Shown here: positions 61,616-64,000 of the stretch, one piece after another
How positions within the stretch are numbered: the first letter of the stretch is position 1
How the letters are laid out: every line of letters begins with the position of its first letter
Source of the DNA: Nepenthes gracilis
Taxonomy: Eukaryota; Streptophyta; Magnoliopsida; Caryophyllales; Nepenthaceae
Direction: 5' to 3'
Assembly: GCA_033239525.1 (NCBI GenBank)
Contig: BSYO01000006.1
Coordinates: 20,360,175-20,424,174 of the forward strand
Length of the DNA: 64,000 nucleotides
Notes under the pieces: generated by a model
The model's input: only the letters and a program-made list of their open reading frames with translations
Told to the model about the DNA's origin: nothing
Database searches by the model: none
Translations under genes and position numbers: made by a program

Positions 61616-61735
61616 TAATTAATTTTTTTTAATCTAAAATCCAAACCGATATTCGGGTGATAACACGGCCGCAATTCGGGTCCCAATCCGACTGATTTAA
61701 ATATCCTTTTAAATTTTATAATATTTAATTAATTT

Positions 61736-64000
61736 TGTCACACTCAATTTATCAAAAAATATAATTAATATTAAATTAATTTAAATAAAAAATTTGAGAT
61801 ATTATAAAAATATTTTTTAAATTATATTTCATTCTAAAGGGAGATAAGGATGAAAACGTCTCAGATGATGGAAAATGTTTCTCTGAAACTAAAAAAGAAA
61901 GTTACAGAATAATGTGGATTGATCTGAAGGGTATGAAATATATGGTGAGGAAGCTCAACATAAATATGTATGTTTTTCTATTTACAATTATTGTTTAGTA
62001 TATTTATATTACTTTTAATATATGTATATGGATATCTAATGGTTGGAACATTATACTTTGTAGTATGAAATATGTTCAATAATGAAATGCAATTTATCAC
62101 AATCAAATTTAGATGTAATTGAGAAATATTTTGAACAAAAAAAATACAGCTATGTGTTTTGTCATAGGGCAGAGTGAAGAGAAAAAATTTTAAAGGAACA
62201 AAAAATACGAAGAATAAAGTATTTGAAACTCTTCTTCATAAATAGTAAGAAGGAATATGTACGTTTAAGTTGTAGAAGAAAAGGAAAAGAGATATTTTGA
62301 AAGTTGAGTATCAATTCTAGAGAAAATTATGAGTGAGAAATATTTAAATAATATGTTTTAGAGTATTATAAATTCAAGGGACAATGACACCCAATTCTTA
62401 TGTAGACTATTTTTTTTTTATATTTGTATATAATTTTTAATAAGATTGATATAATTTTTATTTTTATTTTTCATATACAGATATAGAAACTCAAATGTTG
62501 AAGTAAATATTGGTTAATTGAAAACTTTTAAATTACTAAACTCTAGTTTTGAACTTGTTTATATATTCTAACTTATTTACATTGCATTAGTATATTGAAT
62601 AATGGAATGTTATGTATTATACTATTATCAGTTTTATAATTAATTTTTGGTTTTATATATTTGTTACATGATTAGTTATTTTAGTTGTGATAAACAAAAA
62701 ATATAGTATATATTCATATATAATTATAAAAATATGATAATGGGATATAGTCTTACAATGATTTACATACTATAATCAACAATATTTTACTCTCAAAATA
62801 GTTTATATTTAATGATAAGATAAATATTATCATTAAAAATTTGGTTATTATTAGCAATGGTATATTCTGATAATTATTTCGATTCAACAACGGAAAAGAG
62901 ATCATCACTAAAAGTTTTATTACTATTAACGATTGTATTTATACTTTTAATTGTTTAAATTTAATGACTAAATATATTATCATCAAAAGTTTGATTACTA
63001 TTAAAGACAATATTTACTCTCACAACTGCTCTTCAACGACAGAAAAATATGATATTAATGACAGCAGAAACAATGATGAAAACTTTTTGTCATTAAAAAT
63101 TATTAGTGGTGCGAATCATATTTTTAACGAATATAATTTCCACAACTAAAATTTCTTTTTGTTATAATGTTTATTGCTGTCAAAACTTATGATACATTTG
63201 CTTATTAACATGAAATAATGTAAGAATATAATAGAATAATAATAAATTAAATTAATAATAAATGTTATATTATTTGGGTTATAAGGAAAATAAAACCCTA
63301 CTCTCTAAGCAGCTTGGGAAGCTCGTCTCGTTAGATAGCTACTCCATATGGGTTGATTGGTATAGGTGGGGTGACTATTAACATAAAGATAAGTATATTT
63401 AAGCTATTTAGATCCCTCAAAATGCCCCATAAAATTGGAGATATAGTCATGCTTTTATAGTCACTTCATTGGTAGTGACAAAATCACCTTTTTCAGACAG
63501 ATCTTCGGGGGCTTGGACAAATATTTTGAACTCTACAAATCCTTTATAATATCTAAAACAAATTTTAGATAATTTAATTATGAGTATAATTTATGTCAAA
63601 TTTAAAGTTGAAGCCTAAACTCAAATGTGACTTATATTTTAGCCGGCTTGAGGTGATGCTTGAGTAGCAAATAATGGGCGCCCATGCCAAAATTTGGCAA
63701 AATAGGCCATTTCTAATTTAAGTATAAATGGCACATATATATCATCTTGTTAATATAAATTATATCTGATTCGTACATAAAAAGCGTCTATACACCAACT
63801 ATTAGCATGATATGCTAAGACAAGAGCATGATGCGCATATGATTACCCTATATGCACTAGTTAACATTTTCATCGTTGCTTATTTTAACCTGAATATTTA
63901 AGAAAAAAGATAAAAAGAGAAAAAAAAAAGTAAAATTGGTTAAAACAAGTATATTCTAAACTTTTTGTGAGTGTAATTTTTATTCAAGTTTTATGAAAAA
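61736..64000. other. AT-rich DNA with CACTA-like motifs, no gene
   Basis: From about 62800 to 63170 short motifs such as 'atcatcactaaaag', 'gtcattaaaaatt' and 'gatattaatgac' recur, ending near AAATTTCTTTTTG, which resembles the inner end of a CACTA element. There is no transposase. The rest to 64000 is AT-rich with nothing I recognise. Confidence 0.35.

Larger units (their letters stand above)
58490..61735 (-). mobile_element. Gypsy-type LTR-like block(s)
   Basis: The left edge reads TGTCACGAATTCGG (58490). On the - strand a start TGTTACGCCCGTGATATT is at 61002, so 58490-61002 could be one LTR of 2.5 kb. A second segment, 61003-61735, is GC-rich with CCGCCG-type text, an ATT microsatellite (61582-61610) and an end that on the - strand reads TGTTATCACCCG (near 61660). 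A TA microsatellite (59175-59199) and GA tract (60818-60885) lie inside. Open frames there (for example 61084-61632) are compositional. No target duplication matches, so boundaries are tentative. Confidence 0.4.

Noticed and set aside
61037..61632. A 182-residue frame and overlapping frames rich in Pro, Ser and His.
   Set aside because: Several frames on both strands are open because of GC-rich CCG-type repeats; no start context, domain or splice support.

Overview
The window looks like nuclear DNA of a flowering plant, probably a eudicot and perhaps an asterid. It is AT-rich intergenic sequence packed with decayed LTR retrotransposons. It has plant-style introns (GT...AG), plant LTR elements with tRNA-type primer sites, and one recognisable plant gene. 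I see no rRNA, tRNA, CRISPR array or bacterial-style operon. One unresolved base (n) lies at 59749.

The only intact host gene I can support is a zinc-dependent medium-chain alcohol dehydrogenase of the cinnamyl alcohol dehydrogenase (CAD/SAD-like) family on the + strand. It has five coding exons: 30782-30879, 45798-45911, 47607-48120, 48228-48381 and 48679-48881. Together they give a 360-residue product with every zinc ligand present and all splice phases compatible. Exon 1 lies about 15 kb from exon 2. That first intron holds a whole Copia element, an LTR-like insert inside it, and two further LTR-like blocks.

Left to right: a 205-bp tandem repeat at the left edge (1-373); a solo LTR with a perfect 5-bp target duplication (1604-2679); a complete but broken Copia element on the - strand with target duplication ACATC (5808-11063); AT-rich DNA with a 302-bp tandem duplication (14173-14776); a diverged inverted repeat of about 4.7 kb with outward-facing TATA boxes (16670-21395); a second copy of the solo-LTR family (21879-22923); a non-coding LTR element of LARD type (24349-29751) with an internal 47-bp minisatellite; and then the CAD-like gene (30782-48881). 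After the gene come a CACTA-like fragment (about 49758-50170), an LTR-like block (50300-51330), a gag-protease-only Copia element on the + strand (51906-55593), a broken hAT/BED-finger remnant (56454-56780), a long GC-rich-to-AT-rich LTR-like block (58490-61735), and AT-rich DNA with CACTA-like motifs to the end.

I do not see a convincing new enzymatic or defence system. The best leads are the very long transposon-filled intron of an apparently intact gene, the long inverted repeat, the mosaic Copia element, dense WRKY-type W-box arrays in two Copia LTRs, and the structured non-coding LARD.
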